Position numbers and translations under genes: made by a program | The notes under the pieces: generated by a model | Seen by the model: the letters and a program-made list of their open reading frames with translations, nothing else | Told to the model about the DNA's origin: nothing | Database searches by the model: none | Assembly: GCA_037954665.1 (NCBI GenBank) | Contig: JBBMOL010000022.1 | Coordinates: 496,001-560,000, forward strand | Reading direction: 5' to 3' | DNA from: Laguncularia racemosa | Taxonomy: Eukaryota; Streptophyta; Magnoliopsida; Myrtales; Combretaceae | DNA length: 64,000 nt | In this document: positions 1-10,378 of the stretch, in pieces | How positions within the stretch are numbered: the stretch's first letter is position 1 | How the letters are laid out: every line of letters starts with the position of its first letter

Positions 1-109
1 AAATTAACATTCATTCCATTAAGCATCATTTTCTTCAACAAATCATCTAAAAATTCAACAATAAAGCACAATTTCATTACTCTAGATAAGGGTATTTTGC
101 GACTTATCA
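1..109 (-). repeat. Athila-1 3' LTR, terminal 109 bp only
   Basis: Bases 1-109 repeat 11769-11877 with only a few differences. Read on the minus strand the LTR begins TGATAAGTC, directly after the polypurine tract. The rest lies beyond the left edge. Confidence 0.92.
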
Positions 110-148
110 AACTTCCCCACACTTAAGTCTTTGCTTGTCCTCAAGCAA
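110..148 (-). other. Athila-1 3' polypurine tract with adjacent hairpin
   Basis: On the minus strand AAGTGTGGGGAAGTT (complement of 110-124) abuts the LTR start and would prime plus-strand DNA synthesis. Six bases upstream lies a 7-bp inverted repeat at 131-148 (TTGCTTG, loop TCCT on the plus strand, CAAGCAA). The same hairpin and tract occur at 58680-58718 in Athila-2. Confidence 0.85.
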
Positions 149-1302
149 CACAAAACATTAATCAAACTTCTCATTAATCATGATTGTTGTTACCAAATAG
201 AACTACTCAGATATTAGCATTTAGGAATTTTAATCTTTAAAGCTCAATGCAATCCCTCAATCTAATGAGTGTGCTTCTCACCTTATCATGACAGTATTAT
301 AACAGAGATACTTTAGTCAAATTTCTAGGATTAATCAGAGTGGACCAATCTTTACCCTTGTCATTTTAATAATGGCTTTCATGATCAAAATTAGACACAA
401 GATCAATCATAGCAAAAGAAAACGTGGTACATTTCAACCACCATTAAAAAGTCTAATATCTTCTCAATTGTCTCTCTTAGTGAAGCAATCAATAATGAAA
501 ATACATTGCATCTATGTTTCCCCTGGATTCCTCCTTCTTTTTGGTTGATCTCTTCAAAGATTTTATTCTTTGTAATAGTTCACACTTGTTTCATCCTTTT
601 TTTTTTTTTGGAATCTTGCAACCCATGTAACGAGTTTTCAGCCGATAATCTTAGGCTCGTCACCCAAGTTAACGAACGTTATCCCCTCAATTGAGGGCGT
701 TCCTATGGGCTTAATTACTCGAGTTACAAGACCCTCTCAACTTTTGCCTTTATGGTATTTCATTTTATTGCGGTAATTTCCTTGGTTGGCCAATCCTAGG
801 CCAGACGACCTTAGGTGACCAGGTTTTAAAGGGACCCCATCAAACCTCTATTACCTTAACTTATTATTTTGACTAGTTAGTAGCGGAGTCAAACTTCGCT
901 CTTCTAAGGGACCAAAGCCTGCCCATACTAACCAATCCTTTATTTTTCAAGTATAACATGCTTTCATTAAATTATTACTTTAAAGAAATCTTCTAAGAAG
1001 GATCACCAAGAGAATCATTTCATTTGCCCTTTCATGAAAGATTATATGGCTCTCAAGATCTTTGAGTTTCACAACGATTTTATCCCATAACTTTGACTAA
1101 GTATCAATGTTCCAAAGAAGACAAAGGTGAAATGCACAACACTCTTTTAGAGGAATTCATTCACTAAATGCTACAATACTATGTAATTTGCAATCATGAT
1201 TTCAAAATTCGATTATCAAGCACAAAGAGAAAAACAAAAATTAGGAGAAATTTTTGAATGACTCATACAATTCAGCACAACCCTTATCAAATTTCTTTAG
1301 TA
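149..1302. other. Athila-1 3' non-coding region
   Basis: About 1.15 kb between the two hairpin-polypurine modules. It is AT-rich and stop-dense in all frames. Parts at 620-860 resemble, on the other strand, parts of Athila-2 at about 57870-58260, so it is a conserved non-coding part of the family. No gene is seen. Confidence 0.7.
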
Positions 1303-1344
1303 TCCCCTTCCCCACACTTAGATTGAGACATTGTCCCCAATGTC
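1303..1344 (-). other. Athila-1 internal hairpin and second polypurine-like tract
   Basis: On the minus strand a 7-bp inverted repeat (GACATTG, loop GGGA, CAATGTC; 1327-1344) precedes a purine tract at 1303-1320 that begins TAAGTGTGGGGAAGGGG. The arrangement copies the true polypurine tract at 110-148 and is shared by Athila-2 at 57386-57427. Confidence 0.75.
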
Positions 1345-1680
1345 TTTATCATTCAAGAACGTAATGAGAAATAAAGAGATAAAAAGAAAAAAATAAAAAG
1401 AAAAGGAACGGAGACTTCCCGGGATTAAACAGGTGATGGACCAATTACATAGCTAGCAGAATGTCGATCATCTATATCGATGAAGTTCGCCAAGGAAGGT
1501 CATGGGACCAATTGCATTCGCAAGATAGCACCTAGAGCAGCAAAGTTCAACACAACAAAAACAAAAGGTAAAAGAGTAAATAGATATCAGTCATTATTAC
1601 AGTCATCCAACAAGAAAGAGTCTAGCTCAATAGAAAGAGCTTCTTGAATGTGCAGAATAAAATAGGTAACTTGAAGTCAT

Positions 1681-3063
1681 TCATTCTTCAGAACTGGTTT
1701 CCTCATCTTCATCATCTGTTTCATCCTCTTCATCCTCACTTTCCTCACCCTTGGCAGTGGCTGGTTCCACTTCCTCAGTGGTTTCCTCAGTTTCCTCTTC
1801 ACTTTCTCCCTCACTTTCTCCTTCCTTTTCCTTTTCTTTATCGCCGCTGGCCTCAACTTCCTCTTCAGCTTCAGGGGAAGAGGCATAAGTGGGCAAACTA
1901 GCTTGCCCCGCTGGGAAGCACTTAGCCAGCGACTGGAAGGCGTGAACGACAAATTTCCTAAATTTTTTTTGTTTCTTTTGCATCCCTTGTAGTTGCACTT
2001 TCATCTCACCTTGAGTCTTCTCAATGGATGCCAAGCGGTCAAGCACCCGCTCTGATGTAGGAATAGAAGACTCACCAGGTGAAGACGAGGAGGGAGCAGC
2101 TTTGGAGGATTGTGCAGAAGGAGGCAGCCTGCTAGAAGTGCGGGAAGTTCATGTGGTTTTTTTCATTCCCCACTTGGCAAACGGCCCATTAGAGATTCTT
2201 TCCTGATTGCACTTAGCGGCCTCTGGCCCAGGGTCTTGGAAAATGTCCATGCTCTTCAGCAAATGAGTGATGAAGCTGCCACAATAAATCCCCTTAGAAC
2301 GGGAGTCATGTGCTTGTCTCCATAGATAAAAGGTCAACTCCAACCCGATATTAATTTGATATCCGTGGGAGATGCTGTAAAGATAGAAGATTTTGAAGTT
2401 ATTGACAACTCCCTTACTGCTCTTTCGAGCTTCAATTGTGTTTGTCAAGAGCCAATGACAAACTTTAAGGCAATCATCCTTAATTAGAGAGGCCTTGAAG
2501 CTGGATGGAAAGTACTCTTGAGTCGGATTTCCGGTCAACTCCTCCCAGCATACCTGATTGTTCACGTTGGAAGGCCAACAGCAATGTAAGTCCTGAAACT
2601 TAGATGTCCAGGTAAAAGCTTCAGTGTAGAAGCCTATGAGAGAACAGAACTGGCGGATAGTACAGTTATGCCGTTGCCCATACACTTCAAAACTAAAAGA
2701 GTTGTCCCATCCTTTTTCAATTTCTTTCTTCTGTATCTGCATAGTGGATAGGAACTCAAGAGTAACATCCCGATATGCTGGTTCTTGTATGGTGAACAGG
2801 ACCTCCCATGGGCCGGTGGCCAAGGGTCTCCTTCATTGGTTGAACTAGTCCATACCCTTCTAGCATGCCCCAATCCAAGTATTGGTGTGCACCAAACGGT
2901 TTCCGTGATAGAATTTCAAACCGCTTCTTGCTCCATGGCTCCTCCGCAACTCTTCAGGAGGTGGAGCGGAGGATGAACTAGCACCATCCCGCTTCCTCTT
3001 AGCAGGGGTGGTCTTCTTCTTCTTATTATTAAACTTTGGTTTAACTGCACAAGTCTTTGTGAC
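1681..3063 (-). pseudogene. Athila-1 env-like/extra ORF downstream of pol, broken
   Basis: One frame runs from an ATG at 3063 to a stop at 1681, about 460 codons, interrupted by a few stops near 2857, 2842, 2830 and 2149. The N-terminus is basic and lysine-rich (KKKK, AKRKRDGASSS). The middle (2149-2823) has aromatic-rich segments such as MATGPWEVLF and RQFCSLIGFYTEAF. The C-terminus (1681-2046) has a short coiled-coil-like stretch (LASIEKTQGEMKVQ) followed by a very acidic tail of E/D repeats. The position between integrase and the 3' LTR matches the extra ORF of Athila elements, often called env-like. I see no convincing signal peptide or transmembrane segment, so an envelope role is unproven. 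The long acidic tail is mirrored by an artefactual basic ORF in another frame. Confidence 0.72.
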
Positions 3064-3901
3064 CATCTGGAGCAATCACAATGGTCTCAAAATAGGTTAG
3101 GTTCATTAATTACACAAAGAAAATGATAGGACTTGCATTGGGTTTCCGAAACAAGGAGGAAGATAGCATAATTGAGATACACGACCAAGGTACACGACCG
3201 TGTACCTAGTTGTGTATCTGCCCATCTAATACATGCACAAATTACCATAGGAACACTCAAAATTAGGTCTTGTGGCTTTAGTATATTATCAACCTGCCTT
3301 CCTAAAGGCCACAAATGTAACTACAACACACCCAAAGCATCATCAAAACAATAAAGTTCGAATCTTGATTCTAAGAAGCTAGGTGCGATAGTTTAGTGAT
3401 CCTAAGAAAAATGGCCTCATACTTTGGTTTCTAAGAAGAAGATCAGAAAAGAAACACAACAACATTGTTCTAGAAACCCACAAAATCAAAGTCCCAAACA
3501 TTCACGTTCAAACCCTAACTGTTGATTCTCTTGTTTGGCAACCACTCATGACATCAAACATACATGCATTCACGTTTGTTCAAAATGTCTACATATCTAT
3601 CAATAATCGACTTCCAAAATGAGAAATCACTCATCATACCATCATCATAGATGCAAGCATGTATGGTGGTCGTGAAAGAAAACCGAGCAGCAACCATATT
3701 GCAATAAGTATTGAAGAAGAAGAAGAGAGAACATACTTACCTTGAATCCTTGAAGCGGAAGAAGTTTGTAGTGTAGAAAGAACAATCACCGTATGGAGGA
3801 GTAGAGTGAGAGTAAGTGAGTGAAATACACGAATGAGAATGGGTCGTGTAAATGGCAGAGTGAAGTGAGGAGTCCTTTTATAGTACGAGCAGAAAAATTA
3901 G
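3064..3901. other. Athila-1 spacer between palindrome array and env-like ORF
   Basis: About 840 bp without a supported gene. A palindromic piece of the same style as the array lies at 3176-3220 (acacgac/gtcgtgt words). On the minus strand this lies between the palindrome array and the env-like ATG, so it may be leader sequence for that ORF; this is inference. Confidence 0.6.
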
Positions 3902-4391
3902 ATACACGACCAAGTACACGGTCGTGTACTTTGGTTGTGTACTTTGGATTCCTTTCTGTGGGTTAGATACACGAGTGTGTACCCTGTTTGTGTATCGTGG
4001 AAGATCATTCTGTGGGTTAAATACACGACCAGGTACACGAGCGTGTACTTTGTTCGTGTATCATAGGAGAACCTTCTGTGGTTTAAATATACGACCAGGT
4101 ACACGAGCGTGTACCTTGTTTGTGTATATAGAGGGAACATTCTGTAAGTCAAATACACGACCAGGTACACGAGCGTGTACCTTATTCGTGTATATAGAGG
4201 GGGTGTTCTGTGGGTCAGATACACGACTAGGTACACGAGCGTGTACCTTGTTCGTGTATCGAATTGTGCATTCTATGGGTTAAATACACGACCAGGTACA
4301 CGAGCGTGTACTTTGTTCGTGTATATAGGGGAAGCATTCTGTGGGTTAGATACACGACCAAGTACACGAACGTGTACCTTATTCGTGTATC
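3902..4391. repeat. Athila-1 tandem array of nested palindromes (8 units of about 55-67 bp)
   Basis: Eight units start near 3902, 3965, 4020, 4086, 4153, 4219, 4284 and 4350. A typical unit has an inner inverted repeat GTACACG-AG-CGTGTAC inside an outer pair ATACACGA / TCGTGTAT, joined to the next unit by a spacer containing TTCTGTGGGTTA or a close variant. Each unit could fold as a two-step hairpin or extrude as a cruciform. Both strands are open over several units, which produces misleading ORFs. Confidence 0.88.
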
Positions 4392-4818
4392 TCTGATATT
4401 TACTCAATGAGCATATTTTGAAGTGCACGGGAGGGCACGCCATGACGCATTCCCCTATTGTATTGCAAAATTAAATTAGAGACCCTCTAGCATGTGTGAA
4501 AAATCAAAGTACATACCTGTCAACACTTCATCTTGCATTCCCTTGAAAAGGTCTCCCATCCTAAATTTCCCACACTTAGAGCTTAAAAGAAGCTCTATTA
4601 AGATGACTTTCATAGAATCCACACTTGGTTAGCCCCTCTGTAGCTTGCTGTCCTGCAAAAGTTACTCCAAAACAACGGATGATAAAAATAAAAAATACAT
4701 AAATAAAGAAGAAAACTTACCTAAGCAACATGGGTTGCCTTCCAAGAAGCGCTGTTGTTTAACATCGTTAGCTCGATGTAATGAACCGGTGGAGCTCAAA
4801 TGGAGATGAGAATGAGGT
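4392..4818. other. Athila-1 pol 3' flank
   Basis: Non-coding sequence between the pol stop and the palindrome array. It includes a pyrimidine-rich block with cccacactta at 4569-4578, which resembles the element's polypurine motif on the minus strand. No gene is seen. Confidence 0.5.
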
Positions 4819-6018
4819 TCAGCTCCTCCTTTTCTTCCAAGACTGTTTGGTCCCAAGGTAATGCTTGAGCCTTTGACCATTCACCTTGAACATGCCTTTT
4901 TCCGGGTGTTCCAACTCAACTGTGCCGTAAGGAAAAACCTTTTTTACCCGGAATGGACCAGACCATCTTGATTTAAGCTTCCCAGGGAACAGTTTCAACC
5001 TAGAGTTGAATAGTAATACAATGTCCCCTTCATTAAACTATCCATTCCGTGGTAGCTGAGCATCATGAAACTTCTTGGCTTTCTCTTTGTATATATATGA
5101 ATTTTCATATGCTATGAGCCTCCATTCATCTAGCTCATTAAGTTGCATCCTTCGATGTGCTCCAAACTGGTTGAGATCTAAATTGGCAAATTTGATCGCC
5201 CAAAATGCCTTGTGCTGAATCTCAACTGGCAAATGGCAAGCTTTCCCGTAGACCAATCGATATGGAGTAGTATTAAGTGGGGTTTTGTATGCTGTCCGAT
5301 ATGCCCACAAAGCATCATCTAACTTCTCGGCCCAATCTCGTCTATGGTGAGACACGGACTTTGTCAAGATACGCTTTAGGTCCCTGTTTGAAACCTCCAC
5401 TTGCCCATTAGTTTGGGGGTGATACGGTGTAGCAAGACGGTGTGTCACCCCATATCGCTTAAGAATCTTTTCAACTTGCGAATTACAGAAGTGTGTACCT
5501 TTGTCACTTATGAGTGCCCGTGGGACCCCGAATTTACAGAAGAGCTTCTTAAAAAATTTAACCACCACCCGGGAGTCATTAGTCGGCAAGGCTTGTGCTT
5601 TTACCCATTTAGAGACGTAATCCACGGCTACCAATATGTATTTATTTCCGAAGGAAGGAGGAAAGGGGCCCATAAAGTCGATGCCCCACACATCGAACAC
5701 TTCACACTCTAATATATAGTGTTGTAGCATTTCATTCCTTTTTGATATGTTACCATCCCTCTGGCATCAGTCACATTGAGCAATATAGCTTTAAGCATCC
5801 CTAAACAATGACGGCCAGTAAAATCCTGCTTCCAATACTTTGTGTGTCGTCCTATTGGCACTATAATGTCCTCCCGCTGGCCCACTGTGACAGTGGAATA
5901 AGATTTTCCATCCTCCTTCATGGGAAACACACCTTCGAATCATCTGATCAGCACAAATTCTGAATAAATGTGGATCCTCCCAGTAGTAGTGCTTCAATTC
6001 GGTGAAGAATTTCTTCTT
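4819..6018 (-). pseudogene. Athila-1 pol, integrase domain (broken)
   Basis: Minus-strand continuation of pol. The zinc-binding region (5709-5997) is split over two frames: WEDPHLFRICADQMIRRC in one and the following part in another. The catalytic core (5038-5730) is open and keeps all three acidic positions: DFMGPF, SDKGTHF and the glutamate in NGQVEVSN. It is followed by KACHLPVE and a C-terminal WSGPFRV segment after an in-frame TAG near 5038. The frame ends at 4819 in a lysine/arginine-rich tail. Integrase would insert the DNA copy into the host genome. The frameshift in the zinc-binding part and the stops at 6019 and 5038 make this copy inactive. Confidence 0.88.
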
Positions 6019-6627
6019 CTACTGCTTGTTCATATCCTTAGGAAGGGCCCTTGCCACTAGGTAATTGGCAATATCAGCAAACCATGGGATGATATCATCT
6101 TCAACGGTCTTGATGGCATACAATCGTTCCTCAGGGAACTCATCGTTGATCTTAACTTCGTTCGGTCTTTCTAAACAAGGATTCTCTAAACGTGACAGGT
6201 GGTCGGCAACTAGATTTTCGGCACCCTTTTTATCTCTTATCTCAAGATCAAACTCTTGAAGAAGCAAAATCCACCGAATGAGGCGTGGCTTTGCATCCTG
6301 TTTTGTCAGCAAGAATTTCAAGGCGGAATGATCTGTGTATACGATGACCTTAGATAAGATGAGATATGGTCTGAACTTGTCAAAGGCAAAGACAATTGCT
6401 AGCAACTCCTTCTCAGTGGTTGTATAGTTTTCTTGTGCAGGAGTGAGTGTTTTGCTAGCATAATGAATGGGTTGAAAGTATTTCTCCTTTTGCTGACCTA
6501 GAATAGCTCCCACAGCCGAATCACTAGCATCACACATAATCTCAAAGGGAATGTCCCATGTTGGTGTGACCATGATAGGTGCAGTGATGAGTTTTTGCTT
6601 GAGGAGTTCAAATGCATCAATGCATTC
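6019..6627 (-). pseudogene. Athila-1 pol, RNase H domain
   Basis: The open stretch 6019-6573 covers the RNase H domain: CDASDSAVGAILGQ (catalytic Asp region), YASKTLTPAQENYTTTEKE (catalytic Glu), YTDHSALKFLL (Asp) and NLVADHLSRLE (Asp). RNase H degrades the RNA strand during reverse transcription. It is bounded upstream by an in-frame TAG near 6628 and downstream by TAG at 6019, where the sequence reads NKQ-stop-KKK. CAG to TAG is the simplest explanation because Athila-2 reads QQKK there. Other than these stops the domain looks complete. Confidence 0.9.
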
Positions 6628-7456
6628 CTAGTTGAAGTCAAAGGAGGTATCCTTCTCCAAGAGTTTTGTCATTGGCCTAGCAATTTTTGAAAAATCTTTA
6701 ATGAATCGTCGATAGAACCCTGCATGGCCAAGAAAACTTCGTATTGCCTTAACTGAAGATGGTGGGGGCAATTTAGAAATTGCTTCGATCTTCGCCTCAT
6801 CCACTTCTATTCCTTTCTTGGAGATTTTATGGCCCAAAATAATACCTTCTTTTGCCATAAAATGACACTTCTCCCAATTTAGGACCAGGTTAGTGTCTTC
6901 ACAACGTTGCAACACTAACTCAAGATGGTGGAGACACTCATCAAAAGAATTTCTGAAAACAGAAAAATCATCCATGTATACCTCCATCTTATCTCCTGCC
7001 ATATCCTCAAAAATAGCCATCATGCATACTGAAAGGTGGCTAGAGCGTTGCATAATCCGAAAGGCATGCGTCGATAAGCGAAGGTCCCAAAAGGGCATGT
7101 GAATGTCGTCTTTTCCTGGTCTTCGGGTGCGATAGGAATCTGAAAATATCCAGACATCCCATCGAGGAAACAGTAATATGCATGACCAGCTAACCTTTCA
7201 AGCATTTGGTCCCCAAATGGAAGAGGAAAATGATCCTTTCGAGTTGCTTCATTTAGCTTGCGGTAATCTATACAGACTCTCCATCCAGTGACAGTTCTCA
7301 TCGGGATGAGCTCATTCTTTTCATTCGGTACTACTGTCATACCGCCTTTCTTCGGAACTACTTGAGTGGGGCTCACCCATGAGCTATCAGAAATCGGGTA
7401 GATCATTCCTGCATCAAGCAATTTGATGACTTCCTTTTTGACAACATCCCTCATAT
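6628..7456 (-). pseudogene. Athila-1 pol, reverse transcriptase domain with two frameshifts
   Basis: Two open stretches, 7020-7454 and 6628-7098, encode the fingers and palm of a Ty3/gypsy RT. Recognisable blocks are SSWVSPTQVVPKKGG, WRVCIDYRKLNEAT, FLDGMSGYFQIPI, the catalytic MEVYMDDFSVF, GHKISKKGIEVDEAK and IRSFLGHAGFYRRF. Two single-base changes break the frame. One is an extra A near 7456 (CCCAAATATG where Athila-2 has CCCAATATG). The other is a missing base near 7026, where the expected two codons before ATGATG have only five bases. The YMDD box is intact, so the copy was probably active before these lesions. Confidence 0.92.
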
Positions 7457-8502
7457 TTGGGATTGAGTCGATGCTGCGGTTGTACCACTAGCTTGACACA
7501 ATCTTCCATCAAAATTTTGTGTGTACAAAACGATGGGTTAATCCCCTTTATATCTGCAATTTTCCATGCAATTGCTTTCTTGTGTTGCCTCAGGACATGC
7601 AATAACCTTTCCTGCTGATCTCGATCCAGATTTGATGCAATTATGACTGGAAGTTTAGAATCTTCTTCCAAAAACGCATATTGGTGGTAGTCTGGCAGTT
7701 GTTTCAATTCTAGCTCAGGTGGTTCCTCAATTGAAGGTTTCGATCTCTGAATGGTGGATCTATTCATACCTTCAAAGCTTCTTTCTTCTCTCAACTCAGG
7801 ATTATTATTAAGATGATTGACAACTGCTCTAATCGCCATATTTTCAGGTTGCTCTTTCTCCCCATTCATCAAACACAATTCCAATGCATCACCAATCAAC
7901 AGGTCTTGCAATGAATCTGAAACTATGAAGTCGAGGTAGTCGATTGCATAGTATGTATCATCATGGTGTAGGCTTTGTTTGAGGACGTTAGGCATTTTCA
8001 CTATGACCTCTTCATTTCCCACTCTCAACACTAACTTCCCATCCCCAACATCAATTACGGCTCTAGCAGTAGCAAAAAATGGCCTCCCTAATATAAGAGG
8101 GACCTCCACATCTGCTTCCATGTCAAGGATGATGAAATCTGCCGAGAAGATGAAGTCTTGTACCTTCACTAATACATCTTCAACTACTCCTCTCGGGAAT
8201 TTGACTGATCTATCGGCTAACTGAAGACTCATTTTGGTTGGTTTCGGTTCTCCAATACCCAATTTCTGGAACATCTTGTATGGCATCAAATTAATACTGG
8301 CTCCCAAATCAGCCAATGCCCGTTCTTCAGATAAGTTCCCTATCAGGCAAGGGATGGTAAAGCTCCCAAGATCTTTTAACTTCTTTGGGAGTTTGTTCTG
8401 AATTACCGCAGAGCATTCTCCTCTTAAAGTTACAGTGGAGAACTCTTCAAGCTTCCTTTTGTTCGATAGCAACTCTTTCAAAAATTTTGCATATCGTGGC
8501 AT
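7457..8502 (-). pseudogene. Athila-1 pol, aspartic protease region
   Basis: Open from 8502 to 7414 on the minus strand, beginning MPRYAKFLKELLSNKRKLEE. The protease core shows IPCLIGN, ALADLGASINLMP (an Asp-Leu-Gly active-site loop in the DTG/DSG position) and VPLILGRPFFATARAVIDV (flap and hydrophobic Gly motif). The protease would process the Gag-Pol polyprotein. It is separated from gag only by one TAA at 8503-8505. It leaves frame at 7456, after which the track continues in the wrong frame to 7414. Confidence 0.9.
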
Positions 8503-10230
8503 TTATGATAATGCCTCAACCAATGGAAGGTTGATATGCAATTGCTTGAATATCTCTAAAAATATGCCATAGTGCTCATTTGTTCCGTCCTTCTTGAGTC
8601 GTGCTGGATAAGGAACATTGGGCTTGTATTCTGGGATTGGTGGAGGTGATGATTTCTCTTTAGGTGATTTTTCTGAATGCTTTTCTCCTCCTTTGAGAAC
8701 TACTTGTTCTTTTGCTGGTTCAGTCACCTGACTCTCTTCTTCTTGAACCTTTGGTTGTAGTTCCTTACCACTTCGTAATGTGACAGCTTTAATATGTTCT
8801 CTAGGGTTGGTTTCCGTGTTTCCCGGAAGTGAACCTTGAGATCTCTCTGACAGAAGCTTAGCTATCTGATCGACCTGGTTTTCAAGATTGTGTATTGATG
8901 CCTCATGATTCCTCAGAGCCGAGTCTTGATTTTTCAGAATCAAATCTAAGGACTTCTGTCTGTCTTCTGAATCCTTGATGAATTTTGTGAGGAGATCTTC
9001 AATTGGTGGTTTGGAACTCTGGACCATTGGCCTCTGATAACCTGGTGGACGATTCGGATTGCCCTTCTGAATATTACTGTTGTTAGTCCAAGAAAAATTT
9101 GGGTGATTTCTCCATCCTGGGTTATAAGTATTGCTGTATGGATTGTTCTGGGGCCGAATTGGGTTTCCCAAATAATCCACTTGCTCTGTTTGCCCTTCCT
9201 CACCACCTGAGGGTTCCACAATAGCCAACTGATGTTGTGAGACAGCCAACCCGTCGATCTTTCTAGATAAAGCCTCAACTTTAGACATGATAGAAGTTAC
9301 CACATCCACTTCAAGAATGCCTGCCACCTTCTTTTCTCTGCCCCTACCATGTGACCATTCATAATTATTTGCGGCCATATCTTCAAAAAGAGTCAAACTT
9401 TCTTCAGGAGTTTTTTGGTTCAAGGTGCCACCAGCTGCGGCATCTACTGTTTGTCTCGTTTGATTGTTCAACCCATTATAAAATATCTGAACTTGAAGCC
9501 ACTCTGGGATCCTATGGTGTGGGCATTTCCGCATTGAGTCCTTGAATCTCTCCCAGGTTTCATACAAAGTCTCCATGTCATACTGATGATAAGATTGAAT
9601 CTCAGCTCGAAGTTTAGCGTTCTTTGAAGGAGGGAAGAATTTGTCCATAAACTTCTTAATCAGACCTTGCCATGTAGTAATGGAGTTCCTCAGTAAAGAA
9701 TTCAGCCACTGCTTAGCCTTTCCCTTCAAAGAGAATGGGAAGAGCCTGAGGCGGATCGCATCATCACTAACTCCATTAAATTTGAAGGTATCACATATCT
9801 CCAAAAAGAGTTGGATATGCGCATTTGGATCTTCATCCTGTAAACCATCAAATTGAGTATATTGCTGCACCATCTGAATCACGGCAGGCTTAAGTTCAAA
9901 ATTATTTGCCTCCACTCGAGGACGGACTATGCTAGAGCTGACTCCTATCAAGTTTGGCCTGGAAAAATCAGAATTGGTTCTAGGTGGCTCATTAACTTGG
10001 CCATCTCTGTTATCAACCAGTTGATAATTCGGGGGATCCACGACAACATTTCCTTGATTCAGCTCTTGAGCATGATTATTGAATTGATCAGCCATTTCTT
10101 CCTTCAGTGATTCTCCTTGAATACCAAATGATGTTGACTCAGTCGAGTGTTGCTTTTTCTGATAACAACGAATAATTTTCTCTGGCTCAGGATTAAAAAC
10201 AGCAAGTTCCTTGGAGCGACTTCTGGTCAT
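8503..10230 (-). pseudogene. Athila-1 gag (nearly intact)
   Basis: A 575-codon open frame starting MTRSRSKELAVFNPEPEK, close to the gag of Athila-2 (MTRSSSSKLLAFDPE). The capsid-like retrotransposon gag core is at about residues 105-270, with DPNAHIQLFLEICDTFKFNGV, LFPFSLKGKAKQWLNSL and TVDAAAGGTLNQKTPEESL. A low-complexity linker rich in N/P/Y follows, then a coiled-coil-like segment (LENQVDQIAKLLSE). No CCHC zinc knuckle is seen. The frame ends LPLVEALS followed by TAA, where Athila-2 has CAG in the same place, so one CAA-to-TAA change truncates the Gag-Pol product. Gag would form the particle that carries the RNA. Confidence 0.92.
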
Positions 10231-10354
10231 GCACTGTAAACGTAATACAAATCAATTATGAGCTCCAAATTCTCAGGAAGAAAAAGGAAAAAAAAATAAG
10301 AAAGAAATAAATTGGTTAAATTAATAGGTAAAAAGTGTTTCTAATATTGGCATA

Positions 10355-10372
10355 TCCCCGGCAACGACACCA
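10355..10372 (-). other. Athila-1 primer binding site (tRNA-Asp type)
   Basis: The complement reads TGGTGTCGTTGCCGGGGA, six bases inside the 5' LTR. It differs at two positions from the TGGCGCCGTTGCCGGGGA of Athila-2, the motif expected for a tRNA-Asp primer. Confidence 0.88.
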
Positions 10373-10378
10373 AAAACT

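Noticed and set aside
1644..1952. Histidine/proline-rich plus ORF and lysine-rich minus ORF
   Set aside because: Shadows of the acidic tail of the Athila-1 env-like ORF in other frames.
1681..3063. Bona fide retroviral envelope protein
   Set aside because: No signal peptide, transmembrane segment or cleavage site is visible. Only the position suggests env.
3902..4391. CRISPR-like array
   Set aside because: The spacers are themselves repeated and the units are palindromic with no unique spacers. The context is a plant retrotransposon.
3924..4396. Open frames on both strands with repeated RPGTRACTLFVY-like peptides
   Set aside because: They arise from the palindromic tandem array, whose units are often near a multiple of three. 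Both strands are open alike and there is no conserved start.
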